Shown here: positions 31,184 through 43,594 of the stretch, in pieces | Position numbering within the stretch: position 1 is the stretch's first letter | Layout of the letters: each line of letters opens with the position of its first letter | Source: Euborellia annulipes | Lineage: Eukaryota; Arthropoda; Insecta; Dermaptera; Anisolabididae | DNA length: 64,000 bases | Direction: 5' to 3' | Assembly (NCBI GenBank): GCA_023213315.1 | Contig: JAKCPI010027677.1 | Span: 1-64,000, forward strand | Position numbers and translations under genes: made by a program | Notes under the pieces: model-generated | Database searches by the model: none | Told to the model about the DNA's origin: nothing | Seen by the model: only the letters and a program-made list of their open reading frames with translations

Positions 31184-32285
31184 TTAGCAATTGGAATATG
31201 CAATTGCTTAGGAATCCGGGCTTTACTTATGATTAATACTGTAGAAAAAATTTAAATTTATTACGATGAGAGTTTTAACAAATATAAATGAAATCTTTAA
31301 ATTCTTATTTATTCTCGACGAAAAAAATAAAATAAAAAAAATTTTCAAGTATTATTTTCATAAAACATAAATGAGCTATTTAGCATACAGTTATCTGAAT
31401 ACATAATTAGTGAGAGATTAAAATCCTCTTTTCACGAGGGGATTATGCCTTCTTTTGTGCTGCGAACCTGTCGTTCGTGATACTCAGTCTCTCTCTCTCT
31501 CAATAACAACAACCAGCCAAGTCTTAATTAAATTTATCAACGGAATTTTTCTTATCTCCCACATAACGGCTCTTTTCTGAGATAGTATAAGAAAAAAATA
31601 TATTTTTCCCTTAAGAAATGCAAAAAAAAGACAAGATGATGTTATTTTATAGTTAATTATAGAACTAGGTATCTATCTTCTGTAATGTTAATGGTGTTAG
31701 TCTTCAAAAATATCTAACAAAAATCCTCATCAATTTATTTGTCAAGGTATAAGATTAAAAATAAATTTGAAAAGGAAGTATTTTATTTATTTTTTTTTAA
31801 AGAAAAGTTTCATCTTATCCTTTAGAGATTCCATCTCTTGGACCCAAATGAATAGAATTATCGAATAAAGATTTTATTATTAAATTCGAAAGGACATTAA
31901 AAGTGTTAAATTATTATTTTACAGCTCTTTCTGTTCATTCACATGAATACATCCCTTACTTTAGAACAAAGTGTGTGACCACTCACACCACATTTTTATT
32001 TTTAAAATGAATGAGGCGCCCCCAATGTGATGTTTTACTGTGGAGATTAAAATACTAATTTATTTAACAAGTGCAAATTTTATTGTTCGTATAATGTTTA
32101 TTCTATAGAATTTATAAGACAGGACCCCCCACATCTTGAATAAATAATTTCTTTTCTCCATAGCTAACAAAGTATCTAGAAATAAAGATAATTTCAAATA
32201 TTAATAAAGAAAATTCAATTATTTGATATTTTAATGAAGATTATTCATTTATTTTAATGAAAAACTCAAATTTACTACAAATGAT
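31184..32285. other. AT-rich spacer
   Basis: No gene. GTGTGTGACCACTCACACCA at about 31970 recalls the HP palindrome but is too short to call. Confidence 0.45.
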
Positions 32286-32287
32286 TT

Positions 32288-32465
32288 TTTTACTTCCTCT
32301 TACCTCTATATATGTTAATATATATAGAGAGAAAGTATTGGATTCATGTCAAAAATTCGATGTCGAGATTTCGATGGATATACACGTTTTGAGGTCCAAA
32401 AAAGTGGTTTTCGCAACAGAATCTGTCTCCCTGTGTGTGTGTGTGTCTCTGTCTGTGTGTCTGTG
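32288..32465 (+). mobile_element. HP repeat, 5' end fragment
   Basis: Terminal hairpin (CTCTTACCTCTATATATGTT..ATATATAGAGAGAAAGTATT), CGATGTCGAGATTTCGATGG and the GT tract; then lost. Confidence 0.78.
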
Positions 32466-32562
32466 AAAATTCATTATAATAGTCTAGTTTTTTTTTAAAG
32501 TAGATTTAGACGTCCACTCCTACTCCCCCCTTATTGCAGTTGAAAAACAATGAGTGATTTTT

Positions 32563-34587
32563 ATAAATAATTAAATGAATATTCATTAATATTAATAAAT
32601 AAATTCAGATATTTGGTCGAGCCATTTATTTGTCACAATCATCACAAGTATGTTTTCAAATTCTATTTTATTCAATCAGGTTTTTTCGAAAAAGTTTGCC
32701 GAATTGTGCAGTAGTGACGGATGTTTTCAATTTTAATCCAATTAGAAGTGGCGCAGCAATTAAGTTGTTGAATTTTATTTAGTATAGTCAGATTTCCATT
32801 AGAAAAATAGGCCTAATGATCCAGGGTTGTTGAATGTTTTCAGTGGCGTAGTAATTGGCAGTTATGAAGATGATATCGTATTTAATCACATTTGAATGAG
32901 GAAAAGTGTACTTAATGATTCACTGGATGTTTACTGGATGTTATCCCGGCAAGGGTTGATGAATGTTTACAGAGACGTACTAATTGCACAGTTATGGAGA
33001 TGATGTCGTATTTAATCACATTTGAATGAGGAAAAGTGTACTTAATGATTCACTGGATGGTTACTGGATCCGCCTTATCCCGGCTTGATGAATGTTTACA
33101 GAGACGTACTAATTGCACAGTTATGGAGATGATGTCGTATTTATTCACATTTGAATGAGGAAAAGTAAGCTTAATGATTCACTGGATGGTTACTTGAGGT
33201 TTTCAGTGGCGAAGAATTTGGTAGGAACAATTATTATTTCTTATTTTTCATATTTTTACCAGGAAAAGCAGACCTAATGATGAATAGTTGTTGGATGTTA
33301 TCTGGCTATTTTATCGCATTAATGGCGCAGTAATTGGCTAAAAAATTTTAAAAAAATATATGTGATTGGTTATATGTTGGTATTAATTCATTTGTTATAG
33401 ATGGATTTTCCAAATGAAATGATATTGGTAAAATTTTTACTCACCTTTAATTATCATGACTCCTTGATCCTTCCCCTACCCTTCTTCCATTTCCTCTCGT
33501 TTCCCTTCACTCCCTTCTCTTCCCCTTCCCTTGTATTTAGGGCTTTTTGCATTTTATTTCTATAGTTACGTAGTCATTATTAGATTAGGATGGAATTCTT
33601 AATTGTTACAAAGCTAAGTAACTATAGAAATAAAATGCAAAAAGCCCGAAAAAGACGGGTAAATGGTGAAGGGAAGAGAGAGAAAATGGAAGAAGGGAAG
33701 GGGAAGGGTCAAGGAGTCATGATAATTAAAGGTGAGTAAAAATTTTACCAATATCATTTCATTCGGAAAATCCATCTATAACAAATTAATTAACATAAAT
33801 TTTTTTTTTAATTTTTTAGCCAAATACTGCGGCATTAATGCGATAAAATAGCCAGATAACATCCAACAACTATCCATCATTAGGTCTGCTTTTTCCTGGT
33901 AAAAATATGAAAAATTCGATAATGATTGTTCCTACCAAATTCTTCGCCACTAAAAACCTCAACTAACCAACCAGTGAATCATTAAGCTTACTTTTCCTCA
34001 TTCAAATGTGAATAAATATGACATCATCTCCATAACTGTGCAATTAGTACGCCTCTGTAAACATTCATCAACCCGGGATAACATCCAGTAACCATCCAGT
34101 GAATCATTAATCATACTTCACCTCATTCAAATGTGAATAAATACGACATCATCTCCATAACTGTGCAATTAGTACGCCTCTGTAAACATTCATCAACCCG
34201 GGATAACATCCAGTAAACATCCAGTGAATCATTAAGTACACTTTTCCTCATTCAAATGTGATTAAATACGATATCATCTTCATAACTGCCAATTACTACG
34301 CCACTGAAAACATTCAACAACCCTGGATCATTAGGCCTATTTTTCTAATGGAAATCTGACTATTATACTAAATAAAATTCAACAACTTAATTGCTGCGCC
34401 ACTTCTGATTGGATTAACATTGAAAACATCCGTCACTACTGCACAATTCGGCCAACTTTTTCGAAAAAACCTGATTGAATAAAATAGAATTTGAAAACAT
34501 ACTTGTGATGATTGTGACAAATAAATGGCTCGACCAAATATCTGAATTTATTTATTAATATTAATAGATATTCATTTAAATATTTAT
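32563..34587. mobile_element. Foldback element, 2.0 kb, with tandem repeats in both arms
   Basis: Left arm 32563-33569 and right arm 33618-34587 are nearly perfect reverse complements, loop 48 bp. Each arm has three clear units of about 115-130 bp (left: near 32822, 32951, 33083) sharing CACATTTGAATGAGGAAAAG and TAATGATTCACTGGATG, plus degenerate outer units. The inner arms have purine/pyrimidine-rich tracts. Long tandem-repeat arms are the layout of foldback elements (Drosophila FB type). No protein is encoded; a transcript through it would form long double-stranded RNA. Confidence 0.92.
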
Positions 34588-34640
34588 TGTATATATGGAT
34601 GCTTCAAATGAAATAAAACTTAATCTAGATATTAATAGAA

Positions 34641-34698
34641 TTCTTATTGCAGATGGAAGGAAAAAATCAAGATCACTGCCTTCCATCTGTAATAAGAA
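34641..34698 (+). ncRNA. Precursor-like short hairpin
   Basis: Arms TTCTTATTGCAGATGGAAGG and CCTTCCATCTGTAATAAGAA: 20 bp with one G-U pair, 18-base loop. The size is at the low end for a miRNA precursor; no homology to a known miRNA is claimed. It lies 50 bp from the foldback element. Confidence 0.3.
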
Positions 34699-34709
34699 GT
34701 AAATTTCCA

Positions 34710-35143
34710 GTTTGGATATTAGTATATTCGTTTGTATTAAAATTTGTATTTAAATCCTTATTATTTCAAATTTGAAGCAAATCACGTACTTCAAATCACT
34801 ATATTCAAAATATATCCTTATTTAATACAAATACCAAATAAAAGTTGTTTTTACCTCATTATTTGCGAATTAAGAGTTAATATTAGCATCCCCATCATAT
34901 GTGATTAATCGATTGTTTTATAAAAATAAAAATTTTTAATAGACATTTTTGAAGTAGAAACGTTGAACCCAACTTGATGGCGATATTTGTTAATTTAACG
35001 AAAATTACTAGAACTACATTAATCATTAAAAAATATATTATAGTTGTTGTTTATTTATTTTTTAATTTTTAAAATATTGAACGATAAAGGAGCTCACTTC
35101 AGATGATAATTAAAAAAAAAAAAACAAAGAATAATCTTTTTTT
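34710..35143. other. AT-rich spacer
   Basis: No gene or repeat recognised. Confidence 0.4.
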
Positions 35144-35144
35144 A

Positions 35145-35622
35145 CTTTCTCTTACCTTTATAAAATTCTATGTCGAGATTTTGATGGACCCCTGAAGCGT
35201 GAAAATAAAAATAAGCTTTTAATCAAAATCAGCCAAAAAGTACTAGTACTTTACTGATGTAGTTTGTCAGTTTTTTTCGATTTTCTCAAAATTTGCTTCA
35301 ACGATTTTGATTAAAATTCAAAAATCAATTATTTTTTAGATGCTCTTTAAAATGTATATTCTAATTTTGACATTGAAATATTCTGAAGACCACTTTACTC
35401 TTGTACTTCATACGTAAGCTAGGAGAAATGGTTGCCATTGTAAGAAAATATAAATATTTTCCCATACTTATAAATTGTACATCTTGAATTCTAATATATC
35501 GGCGAACAACTAAATATATGTCGATAAGAAAAATCTGGTGTGGCAAGCACAGAACACAACTTTCGATTACCAAAGATAAGAGAAAGTTGTGTGCTGTGCG
35601 ACCAGGCACACCAGATTTTTTC
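35145..35622 (+). mobile_element. HP repeat, both ends, internal deletion
   Basis: Begins TTTACTTTCTCTTACCTTTA, lacks most of the left hairpin and the GT tract, and continues through CAGCCAAAAAGTACTAGTAC to a complete terminal palindrome (35530-35622) closing at ACACCAGATTTTTT. Confidence 0.8.
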
Positions 35623-35722
35623 ATTTAAGGTCTTTATCGGCATCTGAGGCCATTTAGTCTCAATTGAATTGTATCTAATTCAATTTAAATAAATTTTTGC
35701 CTCATAATCATTAGAAAATTTT
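35623..35722 (-). mobile_element. SINE-B copy 3, fragment
   Basis: CATTTAAGGTCTTTATCGGC, ATCTGAGGCCATTTAGTCTC, then ATTCAATTTAAATAAATTTT. It joins the HP palindrome end without a gap. Confidence 0.65.
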
Positions 35723-37035
35723 ACTGCTTACAAAAGTTGACGATATGTTTAAAAAAAATTTTTAACCCTCGGCCTCTTTCCTGTCTCTAAACACTAGAGT
35801 AGCACCACTATTTTTTTCTAGTATTAATCGTATTCACATCATTTATTTTTTTATATTATTTTTTCTTAACTTTATATTTCTGTGGAATATTTTTTATTGG
35901 TCCATTAAAATACGATGATTTAACGGGTTGTCTGAAAGTTTTATTAGCAAATCATGTCTTTCGTGCTGAGAGAGGAACAATATGCTCTTGTCCCGGGTCG
36001 AGAGGCCGTCGTAACTCAGTCCTCTCCGACCCCTCCCCCACCTCATTTTTGCGGAAATTACCTGCGGTATTTATTGGCACTCGTTGTGGTGACCCCAGCA
36101 AAAAGGCTTTTGCTTTTTTTTTTTATTGACAGACACACGTCATGATTGATCAAAAAAGAATTTCTCTTTATACTCTCGTTGTTGATTGACCTTTAAAAAA
36201 AAAGCAATCATTTTGAATACATTTTAGAATCCCTATTAAATTCAGAAAATTAAGTTGATATCCAAATAGTGATCAGAGGGAGCAATTAAAAAAAAATATA
36301 TCTTGTTAAAAATTAGTTATAACGGCAATTTGTCATGAAATTTGTTTAAATAGGCTATTTGGTTAGATCACATTGGAATTTGCTACTATTTCCTTACAAG
36401 TAATTGTAAAAATAAAGGAATGTTTTCAAACAAAATTGCTTAATTAACTCGCCTAGTAGAGGCACAAGATAACCATCTTCCTTAATCAGAGCCATCTTTT
36501 ACTATAAAACTAAGTGAGTAAGGTTTTTCTCATATTCGCAATTCTATAAAGTTTTTTATTTTTTTATTAGGAATATTTTCCGTTGTTTGATATAGTATTT
36601 GAGGGAGGGTTGATAAAATATTTCTTCCGAAGTTCTTAAATAATTATTTTCAATTTACAAATTAGTATTAAGCTTCTATAACATGGTAAAATTTGATAAA
36701 ATCAAATACATTAATTATTACGAGTAAGAAGTGGAAACTCCAAAAAAATTAAAACAAAATACTTACTGTATATAAAAATATATTTCATTTCACAAGGAAT
36801 CCTCTCAAACTTCAAAAAACGCGTTCAAAACGCCCGTGTAGAAGCTCACATTTAAACTCATTAGTTCTGTTTGACTGGAGTTTTTGAAGTTTCGAAAACG
36901 CGGCAAAAACTATTATACCATATAAAACCGAACGTTTATAATTTTTATTTGATATTCATTTGATTTTTAAAGATAATGACAATCTACCCCCCCACCCCAT
37001 TATATGTTTTATTTATTTATTTAAATTAAGATGTA
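35723..37035. other. AT-rich spacer
   Basis: No gene recognised. A GC-richer patch at 35955-36080 has a 63-codon frame without motif. Confidence 0.4.
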
Positions 37036-37244
37036 CAGTGAACGCCAAAGTTAAGTCCCACCCATGCGTTTTCTACTTTTGATTATTTCATTGTTTTTAT
37101 AAAACAAAATGAAAATCTTTATTGGAAATTTTCTGGGTTTGAACCATGAAAGTTTCCATTAAAAAATATATAATATTTTTTTAAAAACAATGAAATAATC
37201 CCAAGTAGAAAACGCATGGGTGGGACTTAATATTGTCCCTTACT
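37036..37244. mobile_element. Tc1/mariner-like MITE, family 2 (second copy)
   Basis: Ends CAGTGAACGCCAAAGTTAAG and CTTAATATTGTCCCTTACTG with TA on both sides. Interior matches the 30750 copy (GATTATTTCATTGTTTTTAT, AAAGTTTCCATTAAAAAATA). Confidence 0.88.
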
Positions 37245-38025
37245 GTACATATGGCTTATTCAGCCCCTTATTGTTAACAAATACTTATATTTTTGAAAAT
37301 ATCAAAAGTTTCGTGTCTGTCCAACCATGGCCCAATAAAAAGAAATCAACTCGCCAAATCATTCTTTCCCTATATTTTATTGTTAAATCTTTTATACACA
37401 CCAAGGAATATTTATGCACTTTCGAATGGAAATTAAAGAAGGAATAATTTTTACGAAAAAAAGGCCAAAATAATCATCCCAAAAGCCCAGTTCCATTAAT
37501 AAATACTTAATTAATTTGAAAACCACGATCTAAACTAAAAATGTAAAAAGTGATCTAGATTAAGAATACGAAAGAAAACATTTATCTGTAAATTTTTTGA
37601 GGCACAATAAGTATTCCACAAATTAAATAATCACATTGCATTAAATGAATCATACATCTATTGTATCTTTTCTAAGTTATCAATGCAAAACGAGATTTAC
37701 TTTTTTTATAACATCATTTAACTCCCATGTGATGATGTTTTACGTCAACGACCTCGAATTATATTCAAAAGACAAGAAATAATTTTCATCATATTGATTA
37801 AATTAATTATTTATGAGAAATATGAAGATTTGTATTGATGTACGATCCTGAATTAATTTTCTCCAAACATCATAAAATTGATTAATCCAGTATCAATTGA
37901 AATGAAAGTTTATGCATGGAAATGACGCCCCCCCCTCCCTTTATGCACAAACCTGTGGCTCAACTTCTGTCAGATAAAGACTGGTTAAAATTATCTCCGA
38001 TGACCTCGTGCTGGTGATTAGCATA
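37245..38025. other. AT-rich spacer
   Basis: No gene or repeat recognised; a C-rich tract lies at 37926. Confidence 0.4.
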
Positions 38026-38029
38026 AACT

Positions 38030-38240
38030 AGAACGACTGAGAGCTTTGAGACAATGGTTTGCCTCGTCTAGACCGGGGCAGGTTGTGGGGCCCACACGTA
38101 ATTGATATAATGGTCGAGAGGAAAGTAAATGGATCATTAATGAGAGAGAGGACTAATTGGTGTGCGTGACACGGAAATGAACCCGAGTCTCCGGGACCCA
38201 GGTCCCGGGTCTTTCTTTTTTTTTCAATTCCCTCCTGCCC
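38030..38240 (-). mobile_element. Probable tRNA-derived SINE, other family
   Basis: On the minus strand GACTCGGGTTCATTTCCGTG has a B box; the upstream GGGACCTGGGTCCCGG and downstream CACGCACACCAATTAG give a GC-rich head followed by a body ending in a pyrimidine-rich stretch. No acceptor stem. Confidence 0.35.
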
Positions 38241-39030
38241 ACTCAATATTGACGCAATCGTTCATGTAAAGTGGAGTTTCTCCGTTTCTTCTTTTATTTT
38301 ACCAATCAAAAAAAAAAAAAAAAAAAAAAAAATGACAGAGATAAAAAAAAGTTCCTCGTATTGCATTGTTTTTAAACAATTCTCTTCATATAGTCGGAGA
38401 GCTGGCGACAAAAATGGGCAAGAGTTTTCTGAAGGCTAATATTTTCAGAATAGGTTGCATTTTAGTGATGGAAGAGTAAGCACTTCTAGTACCGGGGCTT
38501 TTGGCGGGAATAAGTTGCCGGAAGATGGTTTTTCGCAAATATCTCGAAAACTATGCGGCTTTCCACAAAAACTCATCTATAAAAAAAATGAAATTAAATA
38601 CAAACAAAAATGGTCTAGTCCATAATCACACTAAAGTAAAAGGTTCGGGAGATAGAGAGAAGTAAAATTTCTAATTCATACCGTATAATAGCAGTGTCCG
38701 TCTGTCTGTCAAGATCTATTTGACCAATTTTGAAACGAAATTTGCATTCTTATAGAGGACGTTATGGAGAGTCCTAAAAAAATACTCGGGTCCCCAAATT
38801 TTCATAATGGGAGGCGCAAAAAATTCTAGAAAATCCAGAATTTAGCCATTGAGTTTTAGGGGAGAGGCTGGAATCATTGTAAAGGAATAAATAAAAATAA
38901 ATTTTTCAATTAAGCTAGATAATTGGTAAGGAGGAAGAATTTGGAAATTTTTTCACTTAAGACAGACTCTTTGTGAGGACTATAATAAATATCAAAATTC
39001 GAATCGGCCTGTTTGTTACCTTAGAAGTAT
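38241..39030. other. AT-rich spacer with A26 run at 38309
   Basis: No gene recognised. 38520-38840 has words typical of old transposons (AATATCTCGAAAACTATG) but no boundaries. Confidence 0.35.
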
Positions 39031-39044
39031 ATTAATATATAAAA

Positions 39045-39160
39045 TTTTGAACAATCATTTGAATATCCAATGTGCCTGGCCCCCCATATATATCTATAGC
39101 CTATATCTAAATAATTGTATCATTTATGGCCTAAGTGGCTGAAAAGTTTTAAGAAAAAAA
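39045..39160 (+). mobile_element. Diverged SINE-A-like fragment
   Basis: CATTTGAATATCCAATGTGC, CCTGGCCCCCCATATATATC and TATGGCCTAAGTGGCTGAAA follow SINE-A order. TTTTGAACAA occurs on both sides (about 39033 and 39164) and is probably the duplication. Confidence 0.55.
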
Positions 39161-39164
39161 AAAT

Positions 39165-40860
39165 TTTTGAACAACCAAAGGGCCTTCAAAAAAAAAAAAA
39201 AAATTGAGGTTATTGTGAAAATGTTAAATGTAGAAAAATTATTGTAATTTTATTGAGAGAGGCTAGTTATTCAGCTCGTGGTACAACTAGTTTTTGTTTA
39301 ATTAAATAATAAACATTAGTATGACTATAGTCTCACCTTAACATGAACCCGTATCCGAGCTGACCCTATAAATAGAATCACCTACCTTTAAAAAAAAAAA
39401 AAATATCAAATCCAATTTAATAATATGATTAATAGAATTGGAAGTCTAATTAAAATGAATGACAAGTGAGAACATTATCAATCATTTATTAATTAATTTT
39501 CTAATTAATTAATCTAGCTATCTTCGTCTATTTCTCTTTCTATATTTGTTACGATGAATATAACAAAGAAAAACTTTAAATTTGCATTATCACCGAATTT
39601 TTGAAGGAATATTTTCTTATTTTTTTTCTTAGCACTCACGTGAACTGTATGTAGGGCCTATTCACTAAAGGTGTAAACAGATCTTTACAGTCCAACAACT
39701 CAATCAGAATATTAATTAATATATGGTACACATTAGAAGGGTTGAACATTGAATTGTTTTAATTATCGTATTGCAAAGACCTCCATCACTAGTTAGATAC
39801 AATCCTAGATAAATATTATTATCTAGTTATGGGAAAATATTCTTCTACAATTTCTACTTTATTTAGCCCTTAAGCAACAGGTCCTGTTGCTTCACATCTA
39901 ATTAACTAGTTATTCCTTGAATAAACTAGCTAGTTGACTATTATCAAATCAAATGATTAAATAAGAGCACAGGTTGTTTATCAAAGGCCCTAAGTTCGGT
40001 ATAAGACTTAGCAATGGGGTGAAATTAGAAACACAAGCCTGATACAACATCATAATTAATAGTGGCCAGTGGCGATATATCAAAACCAATGTGAAGTTTG
40101 TAACCATTAATTAGCAAATTAGAAATTTTTCTAAAAATATTAATTTTTAACATTTATTTAAAATAATTTCAATTTTTATTTTTAATAATTTTTACTTGAC
40201 TCTTTATTAAGTTGCTAACTTCACAAAACACCCCTTATATCTCAGATAGCTAATTATATATGAAAAAACTCATTTTTTATTAACTCGAAGGTTAAACATG
40301 TTCGTGTTCGTGTCTATTTACTATTGGATAAAATTGCTAGTTGACTATAAATGAAGCAACCGGCTCTAAGAGATTTTGCTTTACGATCTAAGGATAAATA
40401 ATTCGCTTCTTTTAACAAAAAAAAAATTTTCTTCCAAATTTTAATAAAAATGAGTCTCTTTTTTTTCCCTTGACCATCACCCAGAAATAGAAATAAAATT
40501 TAAATAAATAAATTTCGATGGTTGACAGGTATCGTCAATTACAAACATATCCTCAAATACTGATAAAAGTCTTTGCATTATTTAAATATTTATTCATCTC
40601 ATTATAAAAAATTTGCAAAAAACTAACAAGATTAAATTAAAGAATAAACATTTTTTTATTAAAAAAATAAATATTTGCTGTAAAATTGATTTCTTTATCG
40701 TTTTCAGATTGAGCAATAAAAAATTAATTTTTTTTTTTTATTAACTAGAAAATGTTAATTAATTAAAAAAAAAAGCGGAGATATTTTTATTTGCAAATTA
40801 AGTCATCTATATTATTATTTTATGTATTCATAAATTTTGTAACTCGTTAGTTTGTAATAA
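39165..40860. other. AT-rich spacer
   Basis: No gene or repeat recognised in 1.7 kb beyond homopolymer runs. Confidence 0.5.
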
Positions 40861-40864
40861 TGTT

Positions 40865-41145
40865 TAATTTGGCGGCGGGGCCAGCTTAGTCTGTTTAGGC
40901 CCCACTGAGTTAAACTCTCCTCCGCCTGATGCTGATGATGATGCGAAGGCACCTCTCGCAAAAGGTGAGGGACCTCTGGTGGCTGGCTCGTTGGCCGGCC
41001 ACAAGAAATAAAAAAAAATAAAAAAAAAAATTGAGATGAAAAAAAAAAGATCTGGAAGAAGGCCTTGGGGGTCCGGGGGTCCGGCGCCGCGCCTGCGTTA
41101 CGTAAAATCCGACCCAATCATAAGAGAATAAATCGCCAGGCAAAC
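40865..41145 (+). mobile_element. GC-rich block with A-rich tails, possible SINE
   Basis: GC-rich 40870-41005, then A runs, then a second GC-rich 41060-41120 (GTCCGGGGGTCCGGCGCCGC). The block followed by AAATAAAAAAAAATAAAA looks like an inserted retroposon. Minus-strand frames of 77-100 codons across it contain Phe runs from the poly-A and are not credible genes. Confidence 0.35.
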
Positions 41146-41460
41146 GCTACATTTGCATTTTAACGAGCCACACGCCTAACTCTTTCTTTTTCTTTCTTTT
41201 ACTTCATCTTTTTCACTTTTAGAAACATTTTCATTTTTTTTTTAAATCAACGGTACTATTACACGATTTCATTTATTATAAATTAAAAAAAAAAAAATAT
41301 TTCTCAGACTCATTTTCTCATCCGGAATATCAACTTTTAATAACAACGAACTGAAAATTAATTTTTTAATTTTTATTTATATTAAAATCTAACGGCTTCC
41401 GTATATAAATAAATCGTCTGGGATATATTCGAAAAAAAAAGAAATATACTCTACATAATA

Positions 41461-42060
41461 AAAAAAAATCTGGTGTGACTGTCGCACCAGATTTTTCGTG
41501 TCGACATATATTTCGTTTCCGAGTGTACGGTACATTCGATTTTCAAGATGTAAAATTTATAAGTAGGCCTATGTTAAAATATTTATATTTTGATAACATG
41601 GCAACCATTTCTCCTATCTTTTCTATGGAGTACAAGAGTAAAGTGGTCTTCAGAAGATTTCAATGACAAAATGAGAATATACATTTTAACGAGAATCTAA
41701 AAAATAATTGATTTATGAATTTAAAAAAAATCGAATCTTGAGAAAATCGAAAAAAAAAAAAAACTGAAAAAGTGCATCAGTAAAGTACTAGTACTCTTTG
41801 GTCGATTTTGTTGAAAACCTTCGTGTCACGTCCCAGGGGGTTGCCTAACTTAGGCCTAAGTATAAAACTTCAACCTCCTAGCTCTTTCCGTTCTTGAGAT
41901 ATTTTGTTCACAGACACACACACACAGACACACCATGTCGCGAAAACCACTTTTTTGGATTCAGGGGACCTCAAAACATGTATATCCGTCAAAATCTCAC
42001 ATCGAATTTTTGACATGAATCCAATACTTTCTCTCTAGGCCTATATATTAACTTATATAG
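41461..42060 (-). mobile_element. HP repeat, long minus-strand copy
   Basis: Opens with a shortened palindrome (AAATCTGGTGTGACTGTCGC..ACCAGATTTTT), then GTGTCGACATATATTTCGTT, ATGGCAACCATTTCTCCTAT, the CA tract and CCAATACTTTCTCTCTAGGC. The outer half of the terminal hairpin is lost. Confidence 0.87.
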
Positions 42061-42120
42061 AATTATAATTAATTATTATTAAAATAATTTATTTAAAACA
42101 ACCTTTTCTTTTTGTTTCAG

Positions 42121-42180
42121 GTGAGTCTTCGAAACTTCTTCATTCTCTTGCCTTTAATGGATTTTTTTCTTAAACATAAG
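42121..42180 (+). CDS. Candidate 60-bp internal exon
   Basis: A very strong acceptor (TTTTCTTTTTGTTTCAG, ending 42120) is followed by 60 bp open in one frame only (VSLRNFFILLPLMDFFLKHK) and AAG|GTAAAA. Phase 0 at both ends. But CAG|GTGAGT at 42118-42126 is itself a good donor, so the acceptor could be chance. No homology seen. Confidence 0.2.
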
Positions 42181-42354
42181 GTAAAAACATACATTTAAAG
42201 CATTGTACGCAGATACGTAGCCGGGATTTTTTTCTGGGGGGGGGGGCTAAAAAATTTTGAAAAAAGACAAAATTAAAACCATTTCGACAGAGCATGGCTC
42301 AAAAACGAGTATTGAAGTCAAAATTTAAAAAAAAAATGTTGAATTATTGAACTG

Positions 42355-42530
42355 GACAAAATACTCTGACCTAAGTATTTGAAATACTAAATACTTAGAT
42401 TAAAAGTGAGGTGGATAGCTGAGTAGATCTCGTAGTAAGGAAAAATACTTAGATTGTATTTAAAATACAAAATACAAATGTATTTCACATACTGTATTTC
42501 AAACACAGTATTTGAAATAGTGAGCTGCCC
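42355..42530. repeat. Degenerate GTATTTGAAATAC-type repeat
   Basis: Repeated and inverted words of the form GTATTTGAAATACTAAATAC, TATTTAAAATACAAAATACA, ACTGTATTTCAAACACAGTA. The palindromic TATTT words let most of it fold. Probably an old MITE. Confidence 0.45.
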
Positions 42531-43588
42531 TGTGGGGGAGGGGGGGACTGAATCCTGATTATAGGCATATATTTGTATTTTGTTGTGTAGCATTGTCTAA
42601 GAAAAATAATAAAAATTAAAATCGATATGAGACGCGATGCAACATGTAAATTAAAATTAAAAATTTATTCTAATACATAAATTTTTATTTTTTCAACAAA
42701 GACAAGCCTCTTATTTCACGACTCACGGGTCACAGGTTGGCTTCTCTTAAAAGATAAAATTTATTTAAATTTTATTGACTACCAATTAATTTATGTACGT
42801 ATACCGGTTATCGTAAATCATAAATGTCTCTATGACTTTTATCCGAAAAGTCAGAAAAATAATATTTTCAACTAGAGTGAAAAGAAATAGTGACATAAAT
42901 TTCCAAGCTTTGAAAATTTTACTTTTTGTCAATTGCAATGATTTATTTGACTATGACTTCTCTATTTCTGAATGAATAATAAATATCTACATATTAATAT
43001 TAATATTAATATTATGAGTGAAATGAATTTAGAAAAATAATGTAGATCGATAAATATAAAATTATTTTATTTATTGCCATATTCTTTTTACCAAAGGTCT
43101 CAAATTAAAAAAAAAATATAGTAAAAGGATTTAAAGTGGAAAGTTAATCTCAATTGTGAAACAAAAAAAAAGGAGTAAGTAAATACCAAAACAATAAAAT
43201 AAGTCTCTCTCTTAGACAGTTAATGTCTCCATGGGTATCAATATTCATTCTTCAAGACCAGATTGTAAACTCGATAGACTCGATTTGTATATAAAAATGA
43301 ACAAAAACAAATTGCCAACTTTTGCAATGTGGAAAATATATGTAAGGTGATACACATCTTCTCAATTAACTGCCATTTGAATTTTATTAAACCAGATTTA
43401 CTAGAGACTGAAATAACTTAGAAATCGTCGTTAAAAAAAAAAAATTTATTTATTCTTTCTCGAGTTTAGAGGAGGAGATCCTTTCTCAAATAGGTAGAAT
43501 ATGTCTTACGTCTATTTCCATTAGTATTTAGGCTTTTTCTTGGATTAGCTGGCCTCCATAAATCCTCTAAAAACATTTGAAGCAGATA
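42531..43588. other. AT-rich spacer
   Basis: No gene or repeat recognised. Confidence 0.45.
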
Positions 43589-43594
43589 GAGGCA

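Noticed and set aside
40815..41143. 100- and 77-codon minus-strand frames
   Set aside because: They include Phe runs from A tracts within a GC-rich block that looks like a retroposon.
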